Part shown: positions 14,981-26,249 of the stretch, one piece after another
Layout of the letters: every line of letters begins with the position of its first letter
Position numbering within the stretch: position 1 is the first letter of the stretch
Origin: Ramazzottius varieornatus
Taxonomy: Eukaryota > Tardigrada > Eutardigrada > Parachela > Ramazzottiidae
Length of the DNA: 64,000 bases
Assembly: GCA_001949185.1 (NCBI GenBank)
Contig: BDGG01000002.1
Span: 6,098,678-6,162,677, forward strand
Direction: 5' to 3'
Made by a program: the position numbers and the translations under genes
Notes under the pieces: model-generated
The model's database searches: none
Told to the model about the DNA's origin: nothing
What the model saw: the letters and a program-made list of their open reading frames with translations, nothing else

Positions 14981-15699
14981 AAGAAACGACTGAACCGAGA
15001 AAGCAAGAATAAAGAAAATGGAATAAAAAGAGTTGTCTTCGAATGCGTTCCTTTTTGTGTCTATGTTGTATCGTCTATTTTATTTCTGAATATAATTTAA
15101 GCGGGAGTAGTGCGTAGAAGCCGGGAAAAAGGGTACTCTGGAGCAAACGCTGGGCTGACGTTGCTGTGGTACGCTGTTGATGGGTTCACTTTTGTGAGGG
15201 AGCAGAAGAATGGCTAGCTGGCAAGGAAGATGGACCATGTTTTTAAGGGGATGATGTGTGTTTTTTATAAATGCTTATTGGCTCTTTGATACCGTCGTCC
15301 AGACATCCTTCCACTAGCTGTCCTTTTTGTATTACTCGCTGTGGGAATTGGCGTTATGGCTGTTTTTATGTACTGTATTGTATCCTGTTTGAGAGTATAA
15401 GCTTGTTATTGTAGCGATATGATGCTGTGAAAGGCGGATGCACTCGTTATGATAAAGACAGAAAACCCAAAGCAGCATTGCTTTTCGCAGTTGACAGCTG
15501 CTCGCGGCTTAAGAGTTTCCCGCAGGACGCAACCGGAGGTCGCAACCACCGGAAATCTCAGTGCTACTCTAATCAGTCGCCAAGTTCTCCACAGAAGCCA
15601 TGCGAAGTTTAGGCGTTTCCTGGGGCCAGCCGGGGCGACGATTGTGCGGAACATGTCAGAAGAACCGATGGGGATCCATGGTACTTTACAGAACGATAA

Positions 15700-15765
15700 C
15701 CGCAGTGACGTCACTGCGGCCTACTGTCACGCCGTCTGGGTAGAACGGTAGCCGCTGACGTCAGC
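15700..15765 (+). promoter_or_regulatory. Two palindromic CRE sites upstream of the KLF gene
   Basis: A perfect 20-bp palindrome centred on TGACGTCA occupies 15700-15719. A second palindrome, GCTGACGTCAGC, lies at 15754-15765. They are about 130-200 bp upstream of a TATA-like GATATAAAAC near 15896, which would start the KLF transcript near 15930. Full palindromic CREs bind CREB/ATF dimers; use in this animal is inferred. Confidence 0.6.
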
Positions 15766-16305
15766 TCTTAATCTAGAGCAAACTTTGTTCTAAACGAAAG
15801 AGCGAGACGGGCAGGCTCAGGCTGGCATGGATGAGTCGGTAGGGGACATGGAATGGCCTGACAAACCGCACTGCGGAGGAATAAATTTGGCAGGCCGATA
15901 TAAAACACTCTACCGGTACAGCCTTGAGACAAGCCTTCTGACTCAGGCTCCGCCCTGCATCACACCCACGTGAAGTGACGTATCAGAGCGTTGTCTGAGG
16001 CTCGTGAAAGCGGCGTGATCACCTCGTGTCCAGAGGATGTCAACACTGTCTTGTTCTTTGAGCGCGCTTTGCGTGTCCACGCTGACTTCGAATGGTATTT
16101 CGTGCAATCTAGTCGCAACTTTACAAGCTTTGCTCTCCGCAAAGAAGAAATCTTCTCGTTCGCTGAATATTTTCGCAATCGACAAGGAACTCACCAATCT
16201 GGAAGCCTGAAAGCCTCGAACCTCCCTCAGGTAAGGCCATTGTTTACTTGTTATTTCCCTGGAATAGTCAGGGGATTTTCATACGCAAGATCTTCTGATT
16301 ACAGA

Positions 16306-18327
16306 ATGCCTCAAAATTTGACAGCCCAGGAGTTGGGATACTATGCTCCTCGGACACCTGACTCAAGTTTCTCTGGATCGGAGAAGGATGTGGCCGAAAC
16401 GTTGCTGTCCATGCGTCAGGGGCAGTTTTTCACCCCTAGAGATCCCTCGGAAACTGCATCTGTCCAGACTGTCCCTCGCGACGACATGACGGTCCCTCCT
16501 CGCAAGCGCATGATGATACGAGCTTCTGCCGAAACTTCCCTCACTACGGTACGCGAATTTACTCTATCGTGAAATCCTCTATCATATCGGGAGGAAATGA
16601 AGGCTAGGATCTGGGGGCAAAAGGGATACATGGCCTGCTCGCCAACTTGGCCCATGACGTCACGCGCGAACTGATAGGGGGTCTAAGCTGAAACGGGTGT
16701 GGGTACTCCGCACCCTAAGCCGAAACACACGGCGAAGTTTATGGGCGGCCACCAATATAGATGTGGCGGTTCTGATGAGTTTCCGACTCGAAAAGGAACC
16801 AATGAAGTGGGTGCGTGATCGAGGCTGGGCTAGACTATCATAGTGAATCATGAGTGTCTCATTGGGGTATCACGAGTGTATATGTTGTTGTACACAAGGA
16901 CCAGGTTCATCTCAAATTCTCAATCCTACGTCACCGCGTGCTGAACGTACTTTGGGGATCGCACAAAGTACGCTATCAGGCCGTCAATGGATGGCGATCA
17001 CGATGTGTGCGAGTGCTTCAGCGCGACGCGTGACACCATCTCGATTATCGAGCCCTCTCAAAGTTTATTATTGGCCGCAAACTCACGCATTACGCATTCA
17101 CCCGCTTTGACATGCGTAAAGAACGTGAAACCATCGTGGCCGATGGCTGGGTTTCCCGACAAGGTTTCCCCCATCAGGCGAGTTCGTGGTCCGTTAAGCA
17201 GCTGGCTCTTTGGTTTCACCGAAGGGTTCGCCACATGGGAGAACTTTGAGTCGTGCATCGGGCTGGACCTTGCCCACATGGCGTACGAGTTTCTACCGTA
17301 CCTCTTGCCAGCATGGCGGACGAAGTTCATCCAAATAAACGCAAACAGACAGGCGTATTCCAAAGATTAGGTCGTTCGGCAACCCCGTTGGTACTTCGAA
17401 AGGACAAACCTTACGCGGTGAAGGTTCATGGCGTGATAGCATTCTGACGTTTTTCGTTTGCAGATGTCACCTTCGCCCTCTCCTCCTCCGATCTCCCCGG
17501 CAGCGTCTGCTACCTTCTCGGATAAGGAAAATGCCGAAGACGGACCTGCGCGCACAGGAAATCAGGACGAGCATCATCGGTCTGTTCCAGTTAACGCATC
17601 GTCTCCCATCGCATCCTACCTTCCCATCATGACATTTCTGCAACCAGTCCAGCTGGTAATGTCCGAGTCTGGTCAGTCATTCCAGGGGTTCAGACAAGTT
17701 GACCACAACGTACTGCAGTTCATCCAACAAAACCAAAACTACACACAGTCGCACAATGCGCCAGTTGGTCAGGGAAGTGACGCGCTGCAGCAAGCGCATA
17801 CGATGCATAATGCGCCGGTCATTCACGGTGGTCACTCATCACAGTACGCGCAGGTCTTGCGCATTGGTAACAGCGACCAGGGTTCGCAAGTCCTGGTACC
17901 ACTGTCAGCCCTTCAGTTTCCCATCAGGCGGGAAGAAGCCGCAGTGGTGATTCGACAGAGGAACTTCAAGTGCGACTCCTGCGAGAAGACGTACTACAAG
18001 AGCTCCCACCTTAAGGCACATGTCCGGACACACACGGGTGAGAAGCCCTACGTCTGCAGTCAGCACGAGTGTGACAAGCGGTTCGCCAGGTCTGACGAGC
18101 TCTCGCGTCACAAGAAGACTCATACCAACGAAAGGAACTTTGCTTGCGAACAGTGCGACAAACGGTTCATGAGGAGTGACCATCTGAGGAAGCACGTCAA
18201 ACGACACAACAAGGCGTCGGTGGCTGTGGCTGGTTCTACACGACACATTCTGAGCAAAGCCCAACTTCCTCAAGTTCAACCCATCCATGCCTTCTCTTTC
18301 CCTGCGACATTGACTGCTTCTGCGTAG
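16306..18327 (+). CDS. KLF10: KLF10/11-type (TIEG/cabut) zinc-finger transcription factor
   Basis: Coding exons 16306-16548 and 17464-18327 join in phase 0 over a 915-bp intron to give 368 aa. An upstream leader exon ends at CAG|gtaagg (16230). Its open frame does not continue past the splice, so the ATG at 16306 is used. The C-terminus has three C2H2 fingers (about 251-271, 279-301, 309-329) with the KLF contact pattern ([24 protein letters not shown]) and a TGEKPY linker. FMRSDHL in finger 3 and an N-terminal AETLLSM resembling the Sin3-interacting helix point to KLF10/11 rather than other KLFs. Such factors are immediate-early nuclear repressors. Finger 1 has C-x2-C where KLF finger 1 has C-x4-C. 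A polyadenylation signal lies at 18786. The intron also holds a CRE (16655). Subgroup assignment is less certain than the KLF family call. Confidence 0.87.
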
Positions 18328-20030
18328 CGGATAATTATCTCCAATTACTTACGCTTTCTCGGTAAAATCATAAATCATACTTATTCGTTGTACAGTCCTT
18401 TTTTTACTTCGTTGGACGACGTTGTTCCTTTTCGCGGCAGAGTTGTTTTCTGATTTCGTTAGGTCGTGCGCTGCGGTTCGCCTTGCATATTTTGTTTTGT
18501 GATTTTTCTTGTTTCGGCAATACTGTGACTGATTGTTTTTTTATGGAAAGAAGATTTGGGTTGTGTATCTTACCGGTCAGAAGAATTTAACATAAAGCGA
18601 AAAAGTATGGAACTGCGAAGTTTGAGGAATAAGTATTTGCGCCAGTTCGTTCTCGCTCGAGTAGGTGGCTGCAAAACAGAACAATCGTCAATTACCTATT
18701 ACTAGATGCGCCTGTGTAGAACTGCAGTGCTGAAAATGCATCCCTTCCGAAGTATTCTTCCAATAGGTCCTCGTTGGTACTCCCTAATAAATTTCCCAAG
18801 AAAACTTTCCTGATGAAAGAACTTTAATCAGACTTTACGAGAGAATTTTCAATCCACGACCCCAACACAGAACTAACTGATATGCACACGGACCCATGGC
18901 ACACGGTCTCGTTCTCCTCTTGGTCCAGCCCTTGCAAGGGTCGACCTCTCCAGCTTGTTCTCTCTACCATGCTCTGTCTTTGGCAGATGCGAATCCATGG
19001 CAAAACACGAGGCGATCCTAGCTCCAGCACGGGCGCAAAAGTCCAGGTCTGCGTTGCTTTGTCGACATGGATTTTAGGTGGTTCTTCGAGACCGTACATG
19101 AGAGTGCCTGTGCCCGCACACGCACTCGCATGTGCAGGTGGAGTGTTTTGTGGTTTGCGTAATAGTCCGAGCTGCTTCCAGCAAGTGGCACTGCGTTTTT
19201 CATCTGGAGTCATCTCCTACATTATTGAAATGAATTCCAGAAACTGCGAGCCATGCATTACTGATCTTCCCCAAGTCATTAAGAGTCCTTACCGTAACAG
19301 CAAGAAGTAAGCAGACGGACTTGTAAACCCTACCGGGTATTTCTGAATTATCCATGGTTCTTATCCATTCGGCACAACGCAGCAGCTAAGTATTCCCGAA
19401 CGATCCATTGATAACCCAACTGCTGGCTTTGTGCAGCACAATCAATAGTTTCGGACGGTGGGTCGCTGTATTTTGGCGCTAACCAGCATGAGTACAATGA
19501 GTACATCCCGATGTTGACGGTTGGGGATTAACGACTATCGAGATACCAATTTCGCAAAGCCAGCCTCAATTTTCATCCACCAGACCGACTTTTGACAGCT
19601 CCACTAGAATTTACAATGTGTATTTGTCGCGTGTTTGCTGGCTGCTGATATTCAACGATCGCAGGGCGAGTACGTTGAACAGGAGCCCGTTGAAAAATTT
19701 GCGCAGTACTTTTATCATTTTCGTAATGAGTTTCGTCAGAGCCAGACTCAACATTTTATCGAACGATGAGTGAAACGTTTGTTCCTCTCATTGAAAATAA
19801 CCAATGACGTACATCGAGCACTGTAATCAAAAGTTGTTGGAGTGACCGTGCATATCTTTGCGTAAATAAAGAAGAAAATATTAGGATAAAAAAGTCAACA
19901 AATAAATTATCACACGGAGAAGCGCTGCTAAGCCAACCTGGAAATCCTTCCTTGGGGAACTGCAGTTCAAAGTTACAGTCGCCGGTAACTGCAGAGGTAA
20001 TCATTACTGGGCCCGATGATCCAACTTGCC
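18328..20030. other. KLF 3' UTR and intergenic region before HYOU1 3' end
   Basis: The first 460 bp or so to the AATAAA at 18786 are probably KLF 3' UTR. The rest contains only unsupported frames on both strands. I recognise no gene, repeat family copy or RNA in it. Confidence 0.4.
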
Positions 20031-23000
20031 TTATAAATCCGCTGCCGAATGCGTTACTCGTTCCTGATCTGCAAACAACAGCGCAGGAAATAAGTTCACT
20101 ATTGTAAGTCGGTCAACTGATTTATGAGTTCCATTTCGTCTACCTGTCGTTTCGGTCTCCGGTTGTTCCGTTGAGTTCGTCGTTGAATCCGTCGAAGCTA
20201 CGAATATTCAGAGTTACCGAACAGTATGAGGCACGATGCAAAGTTTTTCTTACTTTCTGAATCGGCTTGGTCCCCGGTTACGGTATCGTCTACATGCAGG
20301 TTCTCCTGCGACATCTTCTCGTCCAGCGGAATAGTATACTCTTGTTCGAGATCTGGTTCTGCATCCGGGCTGCTAGCGCCTTCGGTCACGTTCTCGATAA
20401 CAGTTTCCCTCTTCTTCCCAGCATCCTTCTTCGTGTCTTTCTTCTTGCTCTCAGGCTTTGGTTTGGGCTTCGCAAACTTGGCCTTGTTGAGAAGATACTT
20501 CACTTCGCGGTCCAAAGCCCGAATCTTCTCCACTATGTCCGCCACGCGAAATACTGGAGCAGCAGTCAAAGCGGCAGCGTTCTGTTGTTTCACGCTAGCC
20601 TCTTGCCAGGCCTGCAAGAAGGAACTGTCCTTATACCATTCCGATCTTGTTAGGTCTTATTTGATTATGGTGTTAACTTACCTCCGTCTCGTTGATGAGT
20701 TTATGAAGGACATCAATTTCGGCTTCTGTGTACAGACCCAAACTGTTATTCGAAGCAAGCTGTAAGAATGCTCGGGAGGTGTTCAAATGTTTCTTTAAGT
20801 CTTCCAGAACGCGGGGCCGTCTCTCCGATTCAGTCACACGATCCTGTAAGTCTTTCATCGCGTCTTCCAAAGTCTTCATCTTCTTCTTGTAAACCTACCA
20901 AGAATATGATTAACGACAGTAAGACTCGTTAGTCTAGTGGGTTCGCTCAATCTAGACTTACATCTGCAGCTTGAATACCCGATTCCTCCTCGAGCCATTC
21001 CGATGCTTCGCGGAACACCTTCAGGATGCTCTCACGCTCATTCTCGGTGGACGCTTTTTCGTACTTCGATTCGTAAATGATGTTTTGGACATGAAAGACA
21101 TACGATTCGATAGTATTCCTGGCCTTTTCTTTCTCTTGCTTTTCTCGGTCCTTGTCATCCATGGCATTCAACCTACGCAGACAAAGATCAGATGAAATTC
21201 TAAACCGAGTCGAGATTACCGCTTACCTTTTCCTGCTTTCTAAGCGATCCTTGTCCGGATAGTCCGCGAGGTCCAGGCGCATCGTGCTGTCTTTCAGCTT
21301 TTCCTTCACCGTGACTGTCTTGTTCACTTTGGTTACCGTAAAGACTTTGCCTGCTGATTCTGTCGAGTTCTCCGTCACGTTCTCCTTGCCTTCTAGCCCA
21401 GTCGCTGCATTAATCTCCTGACTGGGAGCCTCTGCCTGCGTAGCATTGTCATCGGAAGTGTTTGTCAGAGATCCCGAGAAGAAGTTGGTAATCGACTGAC
21501 TGATTTCTGCAAAAGCCAACACATTTTAGTAGAAAATGTCAAGTTCTCCAATTCTTTCCCAGTAAAGTTATAAATTACGTACTCTCAATGGTCGAAGGCA
21601 CTTCTTCTTCCTTTTCATGTTCGAAGGTCGCTTCGGCGTGATCGAGTTCGAAGATACCGCTGCTGTCGACTCGGAAATGTGCTTTCACTCCTTTCGGCCT
21701 CTTGTCCGTATGCTTCGCAAAGGCTTCGGAGACCCCTTGCAACGAGACCGTGAACCGTAGTCCCGAAGCGGCGTACGAGTGTTCGATAGCGGGTAAGAAG
21801 TCCAAGTCCCCATACTTGACGTCGAAGGAGAAATCAGCTGAATGCTTGGGGAAAGTCAGAACTTTTCGTTGAGGATATCCATTTGATCGCCCAAAGAGAA
21901 CCCTCTTCACTATCTTGCTCGTAGCCTCCGAAGGAACTGCATGAATATCGCAGTTAGCCATATTCACTGAAACCACATGATAGGATATCACTTTAATACT
22001 ACCCACCTTCAGTCTCCGTGTTGCTGCTGGCTCCTCGTTCGAACTCAACAATAATTGGGAAAACAGTGCCATCGATGATATCTAATGGTTGAACACGGAA
22101 GCCTTTGCTCAGATGCGCAGCTTGGTACACTGCGCCCAGTGCCACAGCTTCATCACTGTTCAGGCTTTTGCCCAACTCTGTCCTAAAGCGCAAAGACGAC
22201 ATCCTTACTTAGTTACAGTTCCCGGATTACGGTGATACAGTCATGCAGAAAAGGACGAACATACCGCTTGACAGCTGTCATGAGCTCGTCTTGGACCTTC
22301 GGTATTCTGGTGCCGCCTCCGACGACAATCACGTTGGGGATTTCGCCCAGACTCATATCCGCTGCGCTGACAGCTTGCTCGACGACCTTGCCCACCCTTT
22401 CAAAGACATCTGCACACATGGACTCCAGTTCGGCCCGAGTAATTTTGGTCTTGAAGTCCACATCATCCATGAGGCTTTCGACCTAGGAAGAAGCATTAAA
22501 TTCAGTTAACCAATGATCGAAACACATTGTGTCGCAAAATATCAGTCTACCTGCGCATTGGTTTCCGTGTTGGCACTCAGGATTCTCTTAACACGCGTAG
22601 CCTCTTTCAGCAGCTTGACCAGAGCCTGGGGGTTCTTCCATGCATCTTTCTTGCTCTGTTCGCCGAACTTCTTGATAAAGTGTTCTCGCAGCCGGAGGTC
22701 GATTTCCAGTCCTCCCAAGGTTCGGTCAAAGCCGGTGCCCTTCACAACCAGCTGTGCGCTTTCGAAGGCCTTTCCGTCGGTATCTTTCAGTTTGGTCATG
22801 TGGTATCCCACTACGGTAGCTGTCGTACTCGAGGCACCCATATCGTACAGCATGATGTACTGCGTTGTGTTGCTCATCTCCTTCCGTCGGAACACCCCAT
22901 AGTTAACCGCGGCTACACAGACACCACACATCAGAACCCTCACTTAAGCGTAGAGTACCTTCTTGGTGCAAAGACATACCGGCAGTGTTGTCGTTGAGCA

Positions 23001-24094
23001 GTTGCAACAAATTCAACCCAGCCAGCTTTGCAGCATAGCTAACGGCCAGCCGTTCGTTTTGCGTGAAGAAAGGAGGGACTGTTATCACAGCGTCTGAGAT
23101 CAGGTTTTCTAAGAACATTACACGGCTAAGTGAGGTGGCAACCAGGAACATTTGCAAGAAACGGACTTACCGGCATATTTCTCTGCCAGCAGTTTAGAGT
23201 ACCGCAGTACCATTGCCAGTAGCTCTTCCGGTGCATATTGGGTTCCACTAAACAAATGAAACACGTTGTATCATTAGTACAGACTGCAGATGACTCAATG
23301 TGACTAACGAAGAGTCCACTGGTCTATTAAGAGGGTCCCACTTACTCGTCAAGCTTATACACGACCCGCTTGGACACGGGATCGTCGACCAGGTCGTACT
23401 GAGGAAACCTTTGATGGTACAGTTGCACCAGCTCGTGGCTTGTGTTCTTGCCTAGAAGATCCAGGAAGTATACAAAGCAGCTCTTTGGCGCTCTTCCACA
23501 CTGGAAAACAATACATGTAAAGACGGCGACCGGAAGTGCCATCGTGATGGACGTTAGTTCGTGCGTGATCAAGATGAACTGCACTTACGGTACTCCATGC
23601 AGCTTCTCCGAAAAATCTTTCCCCATTTCGGAAGGCAAGTGCAAGGGGTGTTTTGCGCTGAGATTCTCTATGGAGGACATGAAATTACTGCAGAAGCAGG
23701 CTTAATTACTAAACGTTAACTGGCGGTACGTACGTATTCAGGACGATTTCCATCGGAACTCCCGGCTACGAAATAAGGACCGGTCAAAGATACCTTCTGC
23801 TAATTGATGCGTGTTTATGCGAAAACGCTGAAGACATTCAGTATTTCAATATGATCGGTTTGAAGAAGTACGGAATAGGTGCAGATGACGTACCTTCACG
23901 ATAGCAATCTTGATGAATTCATTACTGAGATCCACGGACATTGTTGCCAGACCAGCTGCACCAAAAGTAAAGCGGTTTAACACAGTGTCGTTGTACGGTA
24001 TATTACGCAAACATCAGAAAAAAGGATCCTAACCTGACGATGTCCACGTCACTGCGAACAGCAAGCACAGGAACAGCAAACGTCTCTCCTCCAT
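20031..24094 (-). CDS. HYOU1: Hypoxia up-regulated protein 1 / GRP170, ER Hsp110-family chaperone
   Basis: Seventeen exons from 24094 downwards: 24094-24034, 23955-23894, 23765-23734, 23667-23589, 23500-23346, 23247-23171, 23108-22980, 22912-22551, 22482-22265, 22182-22007, 21936-21583, 21506-21227, 21172-20962, 20894-20682, 20611-20254, 20197-20144, 20068-20031. They give 952 aa (human 999). It has a signal peptide (RLLFLCLLFAVTW), a split Hsp70-type nucleotide-binding domain (MSVDLSNEFIKIAIVK, LLNDNTAAAVNYGVFRRKE, DMGASSTTATVVGY, VVGGGTRIPKVQ), and a beta domain. An acidic N-glycosylation-rich loop and a long helical C-terminal domain follow, ending in ALDREVKYLLNKAKFAKPK. It acts in the ER lumen as nucleotide-exchange factor and holdase for BiP. 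The model ends SAADL instead of the usual KDEL-like tetrapeptide. The 21936 acceptor has an in-frame alternative about 30 bp upstream. The 20069-20143 intron is frame-neutral and could be retained. Confidence 0.95.
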
Positions 24095-25762
24095 TTCCCG
24101 TTGGCAATCGTAATGGAGCTAATACAGCACTTCAAACCTCCACATATAACCAGCAGAAGCGCAACTCCCAGCGCGTAGTGGCTTCAATCAGTCCAGGTGT
24201 TTGACCAGTTCCAGATGGTTAACACAGCATGCTACGCTCAGTGTTCCACCGGCGGATTCGATCCAGTAATGCTCGAGCAGCGGCGTCCTTCCGGCCAGGC
24301 GAAAAAGCAATCCGTTGCGCTGTCGAAACCAAGGAACAGTGGTGCCTCCGTATGAGCCAGCGGTTTGAACTGACCGCTGAGGAGATGAGGCACGAACTAT
24401 AGAGGTTTGGATGCGAGGAAGAAACTTCACGAGAATTCGCGAAGGAGTCTAATCTAGATTGCTACGAAACACAAGTGGCTTGTGAATCCGTCATCGACCT
24501 GCAGAGCTGAACTGTTCGGATTTTGCGCGAAGCACGGTATGTACGTCGCTGCTCTCTAACCTGTGCCTGCGCATATTGTACCGTGGCGCTTTTCGATTGG
24601 CCAACGTGGTGCTGACTTTGAAAGCAATGTGCGCAAAGCCACTGTGCGCAAAGCCACTGTGCGCACATTTGTTGTCGTTTTTTTTGTCCCAGACTCCCAG
24701 TGACTTTTGTCTGTCTCAACTCTCGATTCTCGAATCCCAGTTTCTGGACATCCCGTCTTCGCGTCCTTGCTCGAAATTACAATGGAGCCATACACTTTAG
24801 CGGGAGCAGGGACAGGCGCCGTGAACGTCCCGGAGCCAGACGTCCTGAAGCCGGAGCTACAGTGCGCCACGGGCAATGCTGGATGGAAGACCTAGCGGAA
24901 GCGCAAAAGGATCCCAACTACTTCGATACTCAAACCATGCTGCACACACGACGTGAAGAGCCTGGGAACCTATTGTAGCAGGTTTTTGACAGTGCCCCGG
25001 TTGAAATCGTACGATGGCCGCTATTTTGTGCGTCGAAGAGGCTGCTGCCCGTAACTTCACGCTCCGGATCCGGGATTTGCCAGGAAGCAAACACAGAACG
25101 CGGTGGTGAATCAGGTAAACAAGCAGCAGCGTTTTGATAATCTCGTAATGTGAAATTCCCACAATTATAATTACTGCGATTTTCACATGACGCCTCTTGT
25201 TTTCAGGCCTCGGACAGTTCGGTTTAGGGGATGACGGATTCTGATCGACAATCAGCATGTCAGGAGATGGACAAGCACAAGCTTTTTCTTCCGTATCGCT
25301 GACTTTCCCCAGCCTCTCTACTGACTCTCGACCGGAAGGAGAGAAAGGATCGCCAAGCGCCTCGGAGGAGCTAGAAAGGGTCAGTGCTTATTTCCTTGTG
25401 ATAACAAACAACTCAGTGAACCGTAGATGGGGCTAGCGGTGAACTGTACAATTAGTACAAGTCAGCATCTGGACCGAGCCACGGAATATTTCGAGATGTA
25501 TTTCCGGGCCTGTCCAGACTAGCTGTTGCTCATGCGTGCCACAAGGCATGCAGAAGATGAATGAGGAAGTAGCCGAGAAATGTCTATCTTATATCTACGG
25601 CGTCACTGCGCTGGATTTGGCGGAAATGACGAAATACCATTCGAGCTACATTAGATCAAAGGCGGCCCGATTGAACTATGAATCTTTAAGATACACATTT
25701 CGAGCGCATTCTCTCGAAAATCGCAAACTACTGTAACCCTCTATCGGAACTTTGTAATAGTA
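24095..25762. other. Upstream of HYOU1; no supported gene
   Basis: This stretch holds the HYOU1 promoter (minus strand) and a few short plus-strand frames with ATG codons (24781, 25257, 25548). One has a possible donor at 25380. None resembles a protein I know and I could not join them in phase, so I do not call a gene. A 15-bp tandem repeat lies at 24629. Confidence 0.35.
24629..24666 (+). repeat. Short tandem repeat of GTGCGCAAAGCCACT
   Basis: Two perfect 15-bp units are followed by a partial third (GTGCGCAC). The unit resembles the arm of the dispersed hairpin repeat (GTGCGC...CCACT) but no inverted partner is present. Confidence 0.8.
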
Positions 25763-26249
25763 TCTGGGTTTCGGCAGCCCAATTTCCGGAACATTGACTA
25801 CTAACACGATTTTTCAGGAAACGGTGCTGAAGTTTTGGCACCCCAGGGGCAATCTTCAACTGCTAATGCGATCGAGTATAATAAACATCGAGCAACCAGA
25901 TTCTGACATCCATTTGGCCGTCTGACCAATGGTCAGTTGGCTACGTCGGGAAAGTCTGAAGGGGTTCGAATTTTTAACTGAAAAACTTTTGGCGTCATGT
26001 AGCATGAAAATGCACAGGTAGTCGTTCTGGCATCAAACCCCCTGGCGGGGATGTTTCAGTTATTAATTACCCCTGAAATTTTCCAGAGTGTCTTCCCAAA
26101 AGGGCGAACAGTTTGTTGAGACTTTGAGCCACGGCAAGATACGGCAAAGCTAATACCGATGTCCCTGAATATTCTCTCAGACTTCATGTCAAAAAAGGGT
26201 TCTTTGGAGACAGAAAAATGGTCCGGAAATTGGGCCTCCGAAACCCATC
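25763..26249. mobile_element. Non-autonomous DNA transposon (MITE-like) with 27-bp terminal inverted repeats
   Basis: The left end TCTGGGTTTCGGCAGCCCAA and the right end, read on the other strand as GATGGGTTTCGGAGGCCCAA, match over about 27 bp, both continuing with TTTCCGG. The element is 487 bp, has no coding capacity, and is flanked by TA on both sides. That is the target duplication of the Tc1/mariner group, so mobilisation by a mariner-type transposase is the likely origin, though two bases are weak evidence. Confidence 0.7.

Noticed and set aside
15991-16230. 80-codon frame (MSEARESG...) before the KLF gene
   Set aside because: It runs to the donor at 16230 but goes out of frame in the next exon and stops. 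It is treated as 5' UTR or an upstream frame.
18824-19310. Overlapping frames of 130-140 codons on both strands downstream of KLF
   Set aside because: Both strands are open over the same bases, a sign of GC-biased noise; no known motif and no splice signals fit.
24044-24051. TGACGTGG (UPRE-like, XBP1 type) on the HYOU1 strand
   Set aside because: It lies inside the signal-peptide coding exon, so codon constraints explain it; not listed as a regulatory site.
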